From Flavobacterium gelidicaeli (GTDB lineage Bacteria; Bacteroidota; Bacteroidia; Flavobacteriales; Flavobacteriaceae), in contig NZ_JABSNK010000015.1 of the NCBI RefSeq assembly GCF_013294005.1, forward strand, positions 1 through 62,451: a stretch of 62,451 nt of DNA, given 5' to 3'. Each line of letters opens with the position of its first letter. Position 1 is the stretch's first letter. Both the position numbers and the translations under genes were made by a program. This document shows, piece by piece, positions 35,821 through 45,744 of the stretch. The notes beneath the pieces were generated by a model. The model was not told the DNA's origin. It did no database searches and saw only the letters and a program-made list of their open reading frames with translations.

Positions 35821-37446
35821 TTACTTTTCTAACACTAATTCTCTTTTTTGCTCTGTTTTTTTACTTTCAAACTGATCACTAGTATTCTTAGCTCCGTCAG
35901 CTTTTAAAGCTTTATCACCTGCAAAGAACGTTTTATGATCATCACCAAGGTTTGATCCAGCCATTCTTTGGTGTTTTACACAAGCAACTCCTTTGCGAAT
36001 TTCTTGTCTTTGAACTCCTTTTACGTAAGCTAACATTCCTTCTTCACCATAATAGCCTTGCGTTAAATCATTCATATGAAGCGCAGTTGTGTGGTAGGTA
36101 GGCAAAGTAATTAAGTGATGGAAAATCCCAGCTTCTTTTGAGCTATCCATTTGGAATGTTCTAATTCTATCATCGGCACGACGGCATAAATCAGAATCAT
36201 CGTATTTAGCATCCATTAAATTACCTCTATCATATCCAGTCATATCTTTACCTGCAGCAAGCATTTCATCATACGCTTGATTACGGAAATTTAATGTCCA
36301 GTTAAAAGAAGGAGAGTTATTGTAAACCAATTTTGCAGTAGGTACAACCTCTCTAATTCGGTTAACCATATGCGCAATTTGTTTCACATTAGGTGTTGGT
36401 GTTTCAATCCATAAAAGATCAGCTCCATTTTGTAAACTTGTAATACAATCTAAAACAACTCTATCTATATTAGTTCCCTCTTTAAATTGGTACAAACCGT
36501 TTGCTAACCTCACAGGACGTACTAGTTTACCGTCTCTTTTTAGCAATACATCATCTTCTTTAGCTGCAGCAATTGTTATTTCTTCTGCTTCCACAAAAGC
36601 CAAATATTGTGAAGCTAAATCTCCTGGCTCGGTACTTACTGGTAATTTTTGAGTCAAACTTGCTCCTTCAGAATCTGTTCTTGCAACAATAACGCCATCA
36701 TCAACCCCTAATTCTAAAAACGCATAACGAATAGCGTTAATTTTAGAAAGAAAATCTTCATGAGGTACCGTTACTTTTCCGTCTTGATGCCCACATTGTT
36801 TAGCATCCGAAACCTGATTTTCGATTTGGATTGCACATGCACCCGCTTCAATCATTTTTTTGGTCAATAAATAAGTTGCTTCTTCGTTTCCAAAACCAGC
36901 ATCTATATCTGCAATAATAGGAACGATGTGTGTTTCAAAATTATCGATTTGATCTTGTACATCTTCTCCTTTTTCAAGTCTTCTAAACAAATCATTTAAA
37001 TCAATAGCATCTGCCTGACGTAAAAAATCGTAAATTTCTTTAATTAAAGCGGGAACAGTCGTCTTTTCATGCATGGATTGGTCTGGTAAAGGACCAAATT
37101 CTGAACGCAATGCAGCCACCATCCATCCTGAAAGGTATATGTATCTTTTACTAGTTGTTTTGTGGTGCTTTTTTACTGCAATAATATTTTGTTGGGCAAC
37201 AAAACCATGCCATGAACCTAATGATTGTGTGTAATTAGAAGCATTTGCATCATATTCGGCCATATCTTTTCTCATGATAGCAGCAGTATATTTAGCAATG
37301 TCTAATCCTGTTTTAAAACGATTTTGAATAGCCATTCTCGCTGCACTTTCTGGGCTTATTGTATCCCAAGTAGTTCCATACTTCGCTTTCAAATCTCTTA
37401 CCGTTTGTAAAGCCGAACTATAATTGCTTTGTTCTAAATTTTTCAT
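35821..37446 (-). CDS. aceA: Isocitrate lyase
   Basis: A 541-residue enzyme that splits isocitrate into succinate and glyoxylate. Its catalytic signature reads KQCGH (family KKCGH) with the active-site Cys, followed by VPHEDF. Metal-site segments IADIDAGFGN and VIVARTDSEGA are present. The length fits the longer ICL form found in Bacteroidota and fungi. It lies 73 bases downstream of malate synthase and ends at a terminator, so aceB-aceA form a two-gene operon. Confidence 0.95.
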   Translation of the reverse strand: MKNLEQSNYSSALQTVRDLKAKYGTTWDTISPESAARMAIQNRFKTGLDIAKYTAAIMRKDMAEYDANASNYTQSLGSWHGFVAQQNIIAVKKHHKTTSKRYIYLSGWMVAALRSEFGPLPDQSMHEKTTVPALIKEIYDFLRQADAIDLNDLFRRLEKGEDVQDQIDNFETHIVPIIADIDAGFGNEEATYLLTKKMIEAGACAIQIENQVSDAKQCGHQDGKVTVPHEDFLSKINAIRYAFLELGVDDGVIVARTDSEGASLTQKLPVSTEPGDLASQYLAFVEAEEITIAAAKEDDVLLKRDGKLVRPVRLANGLYQFKEGTNIDRVVLDCITSLQNGADLLWIETPTPNVKQIAHMVNRIREVVPTAKLVYNNSPSFNWTLNFRNQAYDEMLAAGKDMTGYDRGNLMDAKYDDSDLCRRADDRIRTFQMDSSKEAGIFHHLITLPTYHTTALHMNDLTQGYYGEEGMLAYVKGVQRQEIRKGVACVKHQRMAGSNLGDDHKTFFAGDKALKADGAKNTSDQFESKKTEQKRELVLEK

Positions 37447-37519
37447 AATTTTGTGTTAGGTTATTTTATTAGTAATTAGATCCTGTTGATTGTGTCCGCA
37501 ATCGCAGGATTGTTTTTTT

Positions 37520-39118
37520 TTATATGTATTTGTAAGCTGGTAACGTTAAAAATTCTTCAAACTCTTCCGAAACTACTAGTTCATCAAAAAGTGATATAGC
37601 TAATGCAAATTTGTCTGTTTTACTATTTTCATCGCCAACTACGGCAGTAATTTTAGCTAATTCATCCGCTAACAATTCTTTGTATAATTTAGTATCGAAT
37701 TTTCGACCATCTTCGAGTTTGACTTCATTTTTTAACCATTGCCAAACTTGTGTTCTCGAAATCTCTGCAGTAGCAGCGTCTTCCATTAAATTATAAAGTG
37801 CTACAGCACCATGACCTCTGAGCCAAGACTCGATGTATAAAATCCCGACGTTAATGTTTTTTCTAATTCCTGCTTCTGTGATGGTTCCTTTTGGAATTTC
37901 GACCAAATCTTGCGCTGTTATGTTTACATCATCACGCATTACATTCAGTTGGTTCGGCGTTGGCATGTGTTTATTAAATTCTGCCATTGCTACTGCTACT
38001 AGTGCAGGATGCGCTACCCAAGTACCATCATGTCCGTTTTGAACTTCGCGCTCTTTGTCTTTTCTTACTTTTTCCAAAGCAGCAGTATTCGCTTCCTCAT
38101 CATTTTTAATTGGAATTTGAGCTGCCATTCCGCCTATTGCGAGTATACCTCTTTTGTGGCAGCGCTGAATAACTAATTTTGAATATGCATCCATAAATGG
38201 GCTTGTCATGGTTACTTGATCGCGATTTGGAACTACAAAATTGGGGTGATTTCTAAATTTCTTGATATACGAGAAAATATAATCCCAACGACCACAATTC
38301 AAACCAACAATATGGTCTTTCAATTCAAAAATGATTTCGTCCAACTGGAAACTAGCAGTAATCGTTTCAACTAAAACAGTTGCTTTAAAAGTCCCTACTG
38401 GCACTTCTAAATAATTTTCTGCAAATTCAAAAACTTTATTCCACCAACGTGCTTCTAGGTAATGTTCTAATTTGGGTAAGTAGAAATAAGGAGCAGTTCC
38501 TTTTTTCAACATAGTTTGTGTGTTGTGAAAAACATACAGCCCAAAATCAACCAAACTTCCAGAGGCTATTTCGTTATTGATTAGAAGGTGTCTTTCATCT
38601 AAATGTAAGCCTCTTGGTCTCACCAATAAAACAGCCGTTTCTTGGTTTAATATATATGATTTCCCACGTTTAGCATCGTGTAACGAAATGGTTTTTTGAT
38701 TCGCATCTATTAAGTTTTTTTGACCTTCAATAGTATTTTTCCAAGAAGGAGCAGTACTATCCTCTAAATCTGCCATAAATGTTTTCGCACCAGAATTCAA
38801 AGCATTGATAATCATTTTTCGGTCTACTGGTCCTGTTATTTCTACACGTCTGTCTTGCAAATCCTGCGGAATTGTTCCTACTGTCCAATTAGAATCTCTA
38901 ATTTCCTTTGTCTCTTTTGGGAATTCAGGAAACTGTCCGCTATCAAAAATCAGCTGTTGAGCAACTCTGTTTTTCAATAGTGTTAGTCTTTCGGTATTGA
39001 ATTTTTCATGCAATGCAACAATAAATACTAATGCTTCGTCAGTTAGAATTTCGGGATAGTAATTAGTAACCTCTTTTGAGAAGTTAATTTTCGATTGTCT
39101 TAAAAATGTGTCTTCCAT
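37520..39118 (-). CDS. aceB: Malate synthase A
   Basis: About 532 residues, the size of malate synthase A, which condenses glyoxylate with acetyl-CoA. Clear segments are FMADLEDSTAPSW, LLVRPRGLHLDERH, VLVETITASFQLDEI (catalytic/metal Glu), GLNCGRWDYIFS and HDGTWVAHP. The ORF opens at 39142, but a promoter -7 element covers 39140-39147, so I prefer Met at 39118 (MEDTFLRQ). Confidence 0.95.
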   Translation of the reverse strand: MEDTFLRQSKINFSKEVTNYYPEILTDEALVFIVALHEKFNTERLTLLKNRVAQQLIFDSGQFPEFPKETKEIRDSNWTVGTIPQDLQDRRVEITGPVDRKMIINALNSGAKTFMADLEDSTAPSWKNTIEGQKNLIDANQKTISLHDAKRGKSYILNQETAVLLVRPRGLHLDERHLLINNEIASGSLVDFGLYVFHNTQTMLKKGTAPYFYLPKLEHYLEARWWNKVFEFAENYLEVPVGTFKATVLVETITASFQLDEIIFELKDHIVGLNCGRWDYIFSYIKKFRNHPNFVVPNRDQVTMTSPFMDAYSKLVIQRCHKRGILAIGGMAAQIPIKNDEEANTAALEKVRKDKEREVQNGHDGTWVAHPALVAVAMAEFNKHMPTPNQLNVMRDDVNITAQDLVEIPKGTITEAGIRKNINVGILYIESWLRGHGAVALYNLMEDAATAEISRTQVWQWLKNEVKLEDGRKFDTKLYKELLADELAKITAVVGDENSKTDKFALAISLFDELVVSEEFEEFLTLPAYKYI

Positions 39119-39139
39119 TGTGCTTATAGATTTATAGTA

Positions 39140-39181
39140 CAATAGTATAAAAAAGTTTTTTATAAAACAAGCGAACGTTCG
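39140..39181 (-). promoter_or_regulatory. aceB promoter with a TetR-like palindrome
   Basis: Minus strand: palindrome CGAACGTTCG at 39172-39181, overlapping or adjoining a -33-like CTTG (39168-39171), then a 20-base spacer and TACTATTG (39140-39147; one mismatch to TAnnTTTG). The palindrome resembles TetR-family operators. Confidence 0.5.
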
Positions 39182-39414
39182 TTTTTTATTGATTATTGTT
39201 TAAAAAAGTATATTCGCGAAAAATGTTAAAATCTCTTTTTTTTTGTAGAAATAAAATCAGCTTTTTATTTTCATTGGCTGATGCTTTATAAGGCTTTATA
39301 GTGGTTTTGTGTTTTTTTTGTAGTGTAATTAAAATTTTTAAAAGTAGCTGTGAATTAATTTTTGGTTGAGTAAATAAAAATTTATAAAATAATAAAAAGG
39401 GAATCTATTCAGAT

Positions 39415-39715
39415 ATATCTGACGTTATTTTTTGTGAATCATTAATAACCGCAACTAATATCCCAATACCAACAATTATGCCCATTATATCCCATATGGC
39501 TCTGTCTAATGCTATTTTAAAAAAGGTTGTAATTGAAGCACTAATGAGGTATACATAAAAGCTTCATTTTTGTTGTTTTACCCATTTGCTGAATATGCCA
39601 AATAGGAGAATCCTACCATTGCTACAAAGGGAACGAATTGGTAAAACCGCGAGGCATATTGATCAGCCAGAGGAGGATTAGCGTTATTAACGCTGCTTCA
39701 CTAATTGAGTTGTTT
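39415..39715 (-). pseudogene. Broken DUF6804-like membrane protein gene
   Basis: Reading the minus strand from about 39715 down gives FYQFVPFVAMVGFSYLAY, then an in-frame stop after SANG, then NNKNEAFMYTSL, LQPFLK, a frame change, and IALDRAIWDIMGIIVG. Piece by piece this aligns with the intact protein at 57283-57576 (YFQFVRFAGMLVFSYLAY, QPFIKIALGRTVWNIVDI). At least one stop and two frameshifts are present, so it is a dead paralogue. Confidence 0.75.
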
Positions 39716-39867
39716 ATTCTTATCTTCTAATATTTATTTTCCGATCCAATTTTTATACTTGGTAAAAATTTACTTACCTTTTAATTTGTAAGTATTAATT
39801 TCCCTTACGATCAATTTTAGAGTACAGTTCAGTACTGTAAGTATTTTTATTATGTTGCAGACGTATT

Positions 39868-40639
39868 TTAATTCAACACAATCTCAGCCCAGATTGGAAT
39901 ATGCTCAGAAATGGTTCGTACTTCTTTTAAATAATTGAATTATTCCATAACTTTTAACTGTTATTCTTGCCGAGTTGTAAAACATAATGTCATATTTGTA
40001 AGCTAGGTATTCATCCATTATGCAACCTCTTTTCTAACAAGTTTTTTGATTTATCAATACGGATTGAATACCGTATGCGATTGAGGGCAATTGTAGTCTC
40101 CAGCATAAATTAGATTTAAGCAGGGATATACAACAGGTAAAAATTTAAAATATTTGATTTCTGTTATGGTTGTTTATTTTTTGTTATCGCATGAAAATTA
40201 ACCACCGTATATTGGTCATTTTCATATTGGAACGTACAATAATACGGTTCTCTGTCGATCTCTAAATTGTATTTTTTTTCTAGCCAAATTCTCCCTGTTT
40301 TCTTGATCTTACTGGTTTTCCAGATCTAGGCATGGTGTTTCGTTTTATAAGCACTACTGTTTGTAAGGGAGCTGATTACATAATCCCATTTGGCTCCTTT
40401 TCTATTTAGTTCATCAGCCAGTCTAGTCACAGCTTGTGTGCCTCAATAACCGGCAACATCCTCTGCATAGCAATAATATCTAAATCTCTTACCGTATTAG
40501 CAATGAATACTATTTCTTGATTTGATTTGCCAATGTTTTCTATATTCCAAGATAGGAGTTTGGTCTGGGCCGATAAAACATTAGAAAATGATGTTATACA
40601 AAGTATAATAATTACAATTTTTCTACTGTAATTATTCAT
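39868..40639 (-). pseudogene. Broken endonuclease/exonuclease/phosphatase family gene
   Basis: The first 70 codons from 40639 are intact: signal peptide ending VLSAQ, then TKLLSWNIENIGKS, the EEP-family N-terminal motif. Further down in shifting frames come LADELNRKGAKWDYVISS, EPYYCTFQYENDQYTVVNFH, YAGDYNCPQSHTVF (the family GDxN motif) and ISEHIPIWAEIVLN followed by the stop at 39868 (the usual SDHxP end). Several frameshifts and stops show it is dead. It was a secreted DNase I-like hydrolase. Confidence 0.8.
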
Positions 40640-41654
40640 AAGTAATTTAATATCATTTTATATTTAACCAGTACTTATTTACTGAATTGTAACGGAACTA
40701 ATACCTGAATACTTTTGATTACAATATAAATTCGTTTGGTATTAATTATTATGGAAAATTGATTGTTTTTAAATGATAAATATACTAATGAATCGCAAAG
40801 TATAATGGAGATAACTTACCAATTTAGAATTCTTTTATAAACGACCACTTAATAATATTGATTTTTAATACTTTTTTTATGATTTTACTTACAATTGTGT
40901 TGATATGAATTTTTTAATCTTCCTATCATAAGTATTTGTCATATTATAGCTGTAATAATATATTTTTTATATTTTAATCCATTACGGTTTGGCTCATTTG
41001 AATACAATTGAGATATTTTAGGATTAACTAAATTTTATCTAAAAAATCTTCATCACATTGGATCTAGGCAGAGGTATGAAGCTTACTTTCTAAATAATAC
41101 AAGCATCTTAACTTAAAAAGAGAGTAATGATTTTCCTTGTAATAAATAAAATTCATGAGTCAAGCTAACTTTAATATAAATATGCCCCCGAATTTGTATG
41201 TAAAAATCAGTAATTTATACAACTGGATTGTAAAATCTTTCCTTGTTTTTTATAGTTGTTCGTTTATACAGTGAATTTTTAATATAAAGTTACTCTAGTT
41301 TAATTGTAAAAAAAATCGTGTACTGCAGCCCTATTTCAGTACATTTTATTAAAATTGCGAGATTATAGATTCATGATCTACAAAAAATTAAACACAGCAT
41401 GTATAAGTAGAGCAAAGTTAAGCACTCAATTATTCTGCAATCATTTTAGGTTGCTCTTATAGAATACTTTAGTGTTACAATTGCCAACACATAATCTGAA
41501 ACCAGTTCGCTAATTAACTTACCACAATTCCAAGGGAAACTATAATTTGTAAAATCCTCGGGGTATTACTATTTGAAAAATTATTCCTAACGTGTAGCCA
41601 CATGATACGGCTCCATCTAATAATTATTTGTTACTAAATTAATAATATCAAACA
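40640..41654. other. AT-rich region without a recognisable gene
   Basis: About 1 kb. I found no ORF of interest, no clear repeat and no RNA structure. It lies between two decayed or small genes and is probably old decayed coding sequence. Confidence 0.5.
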
Positions 41655-42041
41655 ATGAACCTAAACTTATCGTTCTTTCAAAAAACAATGATTTCTATTG
41701 TATTTTTTTTAATAGTTATTATTGGTTTTATGATTAAACTTCCTATATTTTTCAGACATTTTGACAAAGAATTACATACAATGTTTTACTTTTTTTCGGC
41801 AGCATTATTAAATGTATTATATAAAAAAAGACATTTAATAATCGTTGTCTTCTTATTGATATTTGGTATTTGTATTGAATTTGCTCAAGAATATTCAAAT
41901 AAATTTTTCCATAAACGGATTCATGGCCGATTTGATTTAGAGGATATAAAAGCTAACATTAGAGGTATTGTTGCATTTTCTATAATTTGGTTATTTATTT
42001 TTTTTATCAATTATATAAATAGTAAAAAAAATAACTGTTAA
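41655..42041 (+). CDS. VanZ-like membrane protein
   Basis: A 128-residue protein with four membrane segments. VanZ-family marks are FDKELHTMFYF (Asp-Lys...His at the start of TM2), ICIEFAQEY (Glu...Gln) and GRFDLEDIKANIRGI (Asp...Asp...Asn...Gly). VanZ proteins are linked to glycopeptide tolerance and envelope functions, and no activity can be predicted. It is the only intact gene between 39.1 and 43.1 kb. Confidence 0.75.
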   Translation: MNLNLSFFQKTMISIVFFLIVIIGFMIKLPIFFRHFDKELHTMFYFFSAALLNVLYKKRHLIIVVFLLIFGICIEFAQEYSNKFFHKRIHGRFDLEDIKANIRGIVAFSIIWLFIFFINYINSKKNNC

Positions 42042-42233
42042 TTAGTCTATTAAGCAATATTTTTTTTTGCAGTACTCAGATAATAACTAAAAATGCTACA
42101 GTTAATTATCTAATCAAAAGAAGGTTTAATTAACATTAATGTACATTTTAGAAAAACGTAATTTATGATAATTTATTGAGATGAATATTTAACATTCAAA
42201 AATAAATTAAACCTTTAAACTCAACATAAATTT

Positions 42234-42665
42234 ATGAAAAAAACGTACAACTTAAACAAGTTTTTGAAAGCTCAAGAAACAACATATCAAGATGCTTTAT
42301 CACAAATAAAAAATGGTAAGAAAGAAAGCCATTGGAGGTGGTATGTTTTTCCGCAAATTAAAGGATTGGGATTAAGTAATAATAGTATGTTCTACGGAAT
42401 GGAAAACCTTGTAGAGGCATAATAATATTTTCATGATCCTATTTTAGGTAAACGCTTGATTGAAATTTCAAATGGTGTACTACAAGTCGAGGATAAAACA
42501 GCTTTAGAAATATTTGGAAAACTGGATGATAGAAAACTAAAATCATCTATGACATTATTTAGCCTTTTAATAGATACGAACCCTGTATTCCAAGAAGTTT
42601 TAGATAAATATTTTAGTGGTAAAAAGGATTTAAAATCAATAGAAATACTAGAAAGAGGATACTAA
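42234..42665 (+). pseudogene. DUF1810 gene with two adjacent in-frame stops
   Basis: A DUF1810 family protein (~143 residues) read in one frame: FLKAQETTYQDALSQIKNG and SHWRWYVFPQIKGLGLS near the start, HDPILGKRL and ILERGY near the end. The codons at 42420-42425 are TAA TAA, where the family has charged residues between EA and Y. No frameshift is needed. Two substitutions (for example GAA or AAA to TAA) would be enough, so decay looks recent or read-through might occur. Confidence 0.8.
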
Positions 42666-43095
42666 TCAATATAGTTTCTTTGATGTCAAAGAGACTTTTG
42701 TAAAAGATATTTGTGATTGATTAAATTTAATGTAAGGAAGACGGAGTGAAGTCAAATGTTAGGGTAAAATGGAAAAAATTGAATTTCATTATTAAATAGA
42801 TTACATGTTAAATGGCAGTGCTCTTATTTTTTTAAAATAAATAAAACATAAATAATTGTATGTCAAGTATTTGCTTTTTTATTTTGTAGAAAAAACTTCA
42901 AAATGAGGAAAGCCGTAAAAAATGGAATTTTATTGGTTGTAGGTTTGAAAAAAAAAACTTAGTTGAATGCCGCTTATGTTAGTTATGAATTTAACAATTG
43001 GTTTTTTTTGAAATATAAAAGCCAATCTAATTTGTTTGTGAAATCTCAATAACTGCAACTCACTTGCAGTAGGTTTCTTTATAATTGTAAAATAT
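42666..43095. other. Intergenic region before the Ter-like locus
   Basis: About 430 bases. An inverted repeat CTGCAA-ctcac-TTGCAG (43053-43069) lies 27 bases before the HTH gene and could be its operator. A 69-codon minus-strand ORF across 42930-43139 overlaps the HTH gene and has no family features. Nothing else is seen. Confidence 0.5.
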
Positions 43096-43311
43096 ATGGA
43101 TATAAGAATTATTAAACGATTACATAATTTATTAGTCACAGAGCGATCAGGAACTCCAAAAGAGCTTGCTGCGAAACTAGGAATTTCGGAACGAAGTGTC
43201 TATAATTATATTTCGTACATGAAAACTGACATGAATGCACCGATAACCTACGATAATCAGAAAGGTAATTATTTTTATAAAAGAGAATGTGAATTGAGTT
43301 TTGAAGGGTGA
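43096..43311 (+). CDS. Small helix-turn-helix protein
   Basis: A 71-residue protein whose first ~50 residues form a DeoR/HTH_11-type winged-helix start: IIKRLHNLLVTERSGTPKELAAKLGISERSVYNYI is spread over two helices and a recognition helix. No ligand or effector domain follows. It lies directly upstream of the Ter-like locus and could regulate it. The inverted repeat at 43053-43069 is a possible binding site. Confidence 0.7.
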   Translation: MDIRIIKRLHNLLVTERSGTPKELAAKLGISERSVYNYISYMKTDMNAPITYDNQKGNYFYKRECELSFEG

Positions 43312-43386
43312 TTATTGAGCATATTCACTAATTCTTGGATAAATTTAAAATAGTGAAGAAAGTATAAATATAAAAAATGATATTAT

Positions 43387-43797
43387 ATGGCAATAAATGT
43401 TCAGAAGGGACAAAATAAAAATTTAATAACAAAATGGATTTGTTTGCTTGCTATAATATGCTTTTCATCATGTCAATCTTTTAAGAAAGAATCTTTTCTG
43501 AATAACTTAGAGTCATTTGTAAATGAAGTTGAGTTAAGATGTGAAAATTACAAGGAAAATGATTGGACGGTTGCAGATAAAAAGTACAATAGTTTTATCG
43601 AATTTAAGTATCCAGAATTCAGAAGTATAATGACTGCTGCGGAAATAAGTAAAGCGAATATTTTATTTGGAAAATATAAAGCCTTGAAAGTAAAAGCAAG
43701 AATTTTGAATTTTAAACAAGGATTAAATGACATGTTGGAGCAAGCAACATCCTTTACAAATGAAATAGCATCTGACTCAACTTTAAACAATAAATAA
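43387..43797 (+). CDS. Small lipoprotein (DUF6565-like), first gene of the Ter-like locus
   Basis: A 136-residue protein with an N-terminal hydrophobic stretch and lipobox CFSSC (Cys near residue 29), then an all-helical, charged domain containing ENDWTVADKKYNSFIE. The pattern of W-x-x-ADKKY resembles a Bacteroidota lipoprotein family I recall as DUF6565; this is uncertain. It is 14 bases before the vWA-like lipoprotein gene. Role unknown. Confidence 0.6.
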   Translation: MAINVQKGQNKNLITKWICLLAIICFSSCQSFKKESFLNNLESFVNEVELRCENYKENDWTVADKKYNSFIEFKYPEFRSIMTAAEISKANILFGKYKALKVKARILNFKQGLNDMLEQATSFTNEIASDSTLNNK

Positions 43798-43811
43798 TTT
43801 TAATAATAAAC

Positions 43812-45362
43812 ATGAATAATTTTATAAAAATAAGTTTGCCGATAATGGCTTTGTTTTGTTTACAGAGCTGTAAAAATGAAGATTCGAGTGCTTGGTCAAA
43901 TTTTAAGCCACTTAACGAGATTGAGAAATATACTCAAGGATATTATGCTGCATCTTTGGGAGAAGCCTCAAATCTTAAAAATGGTAATGCAGCAGTTTAT
44001 GTAGATTTTTCTGATGGTTTAATTCAAGCCTATTCAGAGAATCATGCGAATGGACAAATTATTCAAGCAATTACAAATAAATTAGTCAATCCTGATATAG
44101 AGTGGTTTGCTTTAGGAAGTTCAAAAATTACCAAGCTCAATTTAGCAAGTAATCAAATCTATAATAAAGTTACAGATCCCAAAGAATATAAAGATATAAT
44201 GGCTCCAATTAAGGGTGCTCTGCAAAAAATAACATCTTCAAATAATGATGCATTATTAATTACCGATTTTGAAGAATATACAAGTGATGGCAAAGAGCAA
44301 TTCGAGAATTATCCTAAAGAATATTTTACAAATTGGTTGGCAAAGGGAAATTCAATTACATTTTTCTATACTGATTACTCGGAAATAAACAAAAAATCTG
44401 GAATTACTACTTCAAAACATCTCTATTATACAGTGTTTACTCACGGGAAGGCAACAGAAACAAGTATGGTTTCACAAATAAGAAATGCTTTAAAAGGAAG
44501 GGTAACAACTAAGATCTTTGAATTAAATAATAGTCCATATACTATTTCAAATGACTATGGAGGTAAAGATAAAACCGGAATAGCTAATAAAACTTTATCA
44601 CAAGTGGCAACAACTATTTTAAATGCATCTGCAGATAAGAATTTACCTTATGAAGTAATCGGTATAGAAAATAAATGGGATGATGGTTTAGATAAATATG
44701 TTCAAAACATAATTCAAAAAGAAAAAGGACTTTTTATGAATAAATTACTATTGAATGCATCTGATCAATCTTCTTATAAATTAAAAAAGATAGCTGTAAA
44801 GGTTTATGATATTTCCGATGATTTTGAAAAATATGCCCGTTGCAACAAAGCTAAAAATCATATTCCAGTTCTTACCAAAAATGACAAAAAGGATTTGGTT
44901 TGGGATGAAAAATCAAAAAATGACCCAATTACTGTTGAATGCTACCAACCTAACGAGAAAACAATTGTACCCAACTACCTTTACAAATCAAAGGATTTAA
45001 CTGCAAATGAATGGTCTGAAGTATTTGATGTAGATAGTGGAACATTCAATAGTCATTTAAAAAACGATCCAAAAAAAATCGAGCTAAAATTGATCTTTCA
45101 TAAGAATTATAAAAAAGATAATTTTAAAAAAGAGGATGCATTAATTAGAATTGATTATATAATTGAAGATGTTACTTTCAATGATACAAATCCCCAATTA
45201 AATGATTTTCAATGGGCTTCTAGTACTGTAAAGGGAAATATTAATACTTCTCTATCAGAAGCTATACGAAACACTCTTCAAGATCCAAGAGTAAATCAAA
45301 AAAGCAAAATATTATATTCTTATTTCATAAAATTTGGAAATACTACCTCGACAAGTAATTAA
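43812..45362 (+). CDS. Lipoprotein with a vWA-like domain
   Basis: A 516-residue lipoprotein (CLQSC, Cys near residue 20). Residues ~50-230 look like a von Willebrand A-type fold: AAVYVDFSDGLIQAYS as the first strand with an Asp-x-Ser-like metal loop, DALLITDFEEY as the fourth strand, and NSITFFYTDYSE as the next. The metal site is incomplete, so metal binding is doubtful. The C-terminal half is unassigned. vWA proteins partner with TerD in many ter-type loci, which supports a link here. Confidence 0.6.
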   Translation: MNNFIKISLPIMALFCLQSCKNEDSSAWSNFKPLNEIEKYTQGYYAASLGEASNLKNGNAAVYVDFSDGLIQAYSENHANGQIIQAITNKLVNPDIEWFALGSSKITKLNLASNQIYNKVTDPKEYKDIMAPIKGALQKITSSNNDALLITDFEEYTSDGKEQFENYPKEYFTNWLAKGNSITFFYTDYSEINKKSGITTSKHLYYTVFTHGKATETSMVSQIRNALKGRVTTKIFELNNSPYTISNDYGGKDKTGIANKTLSQVATTILNASADKNLPYEVIGIENKWDDGLDKYVQNIIQKEKGLFMNKLLLNASDQSSYKLKKIAVKVYDISDDFEKYARCNKAKNHIPVLTKNDKKDLVWDEKSKNDPITVECYQPNEKTIVPNYLYKSKDLTANEWSEVFDVDSGTFNSHLKNDPKKIELKLIFHKNYKKDNFKKEDALIRIDYIIEDVTFNDTNPQLNDFQWASSTVKGNINTSLSEAIRNTLQDPRVNQKSKILYSYFIKFGNTTSTSN

Positions 45363-45389
45363 TCAAAAAAAACAATAAATTTTAACATT

Positions 45390-45725
45390 ATGACAACATA
45401 CTTTATTTCAGCAATTTTTGCAGGAGCAATGATACTTCTAGCAGCATTTATCTCAAATTCTATCAAATTTGAAGGAGGTAGCAATCCAACTGACCCTGGT
45501 AAAAGAAAAATGTGGTTTTGGATTATGGCTATAATTAATCCTATAGTTTCTTATACTATTGGATGGCTAGTGTTAGCTCCAAATGCAGAGAGTAAACAAA
45601 TGCAATTTGATGAATATATGGCTGTGCTACCTATTGCAACAGTTGTAGGTTTCTTTGTATACATTATTGTTGGGTTTATACTAAGTAAAATTTTTATAAA
45701 CGGTAAAGTAGGAAACTGGTTTTAA
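45390..45725 (+). CDS. Small three-TM membrane protein of the Ter-like locus
   Basis: A 111-residue protein with three hydrophobic segments (about 3-22, 43-62, 79-101). I recognise no family. It is encoded 27 bases after the vWA-like lipoprotein and 19 before the tubulin-like gene, so it is probably a membrane anchor or subunit of the same assembly. Confidence 0.6.
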   Translation: MTTYFISAIFAGAMILLAAFISNSIKFEGGSNPTDPGKRKMWFWIMAIINPIVSYTIGWLVLAPNAESKQMQFDEYMAVLPIATVVGFFVYIIVGFILSKIFINGKVGNWF

Positions 45726-45744
45726 TATTAAAAAAAAGAAAAAG

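Noticed and set aside
42930..43139. 69-codon minus-strand ORF near the HTH gene
   Set aside because: It overlaps the start of a clear HTH gene, is rich in Ile/Phe/Lys as random AT-rich frames are, and has no motif.
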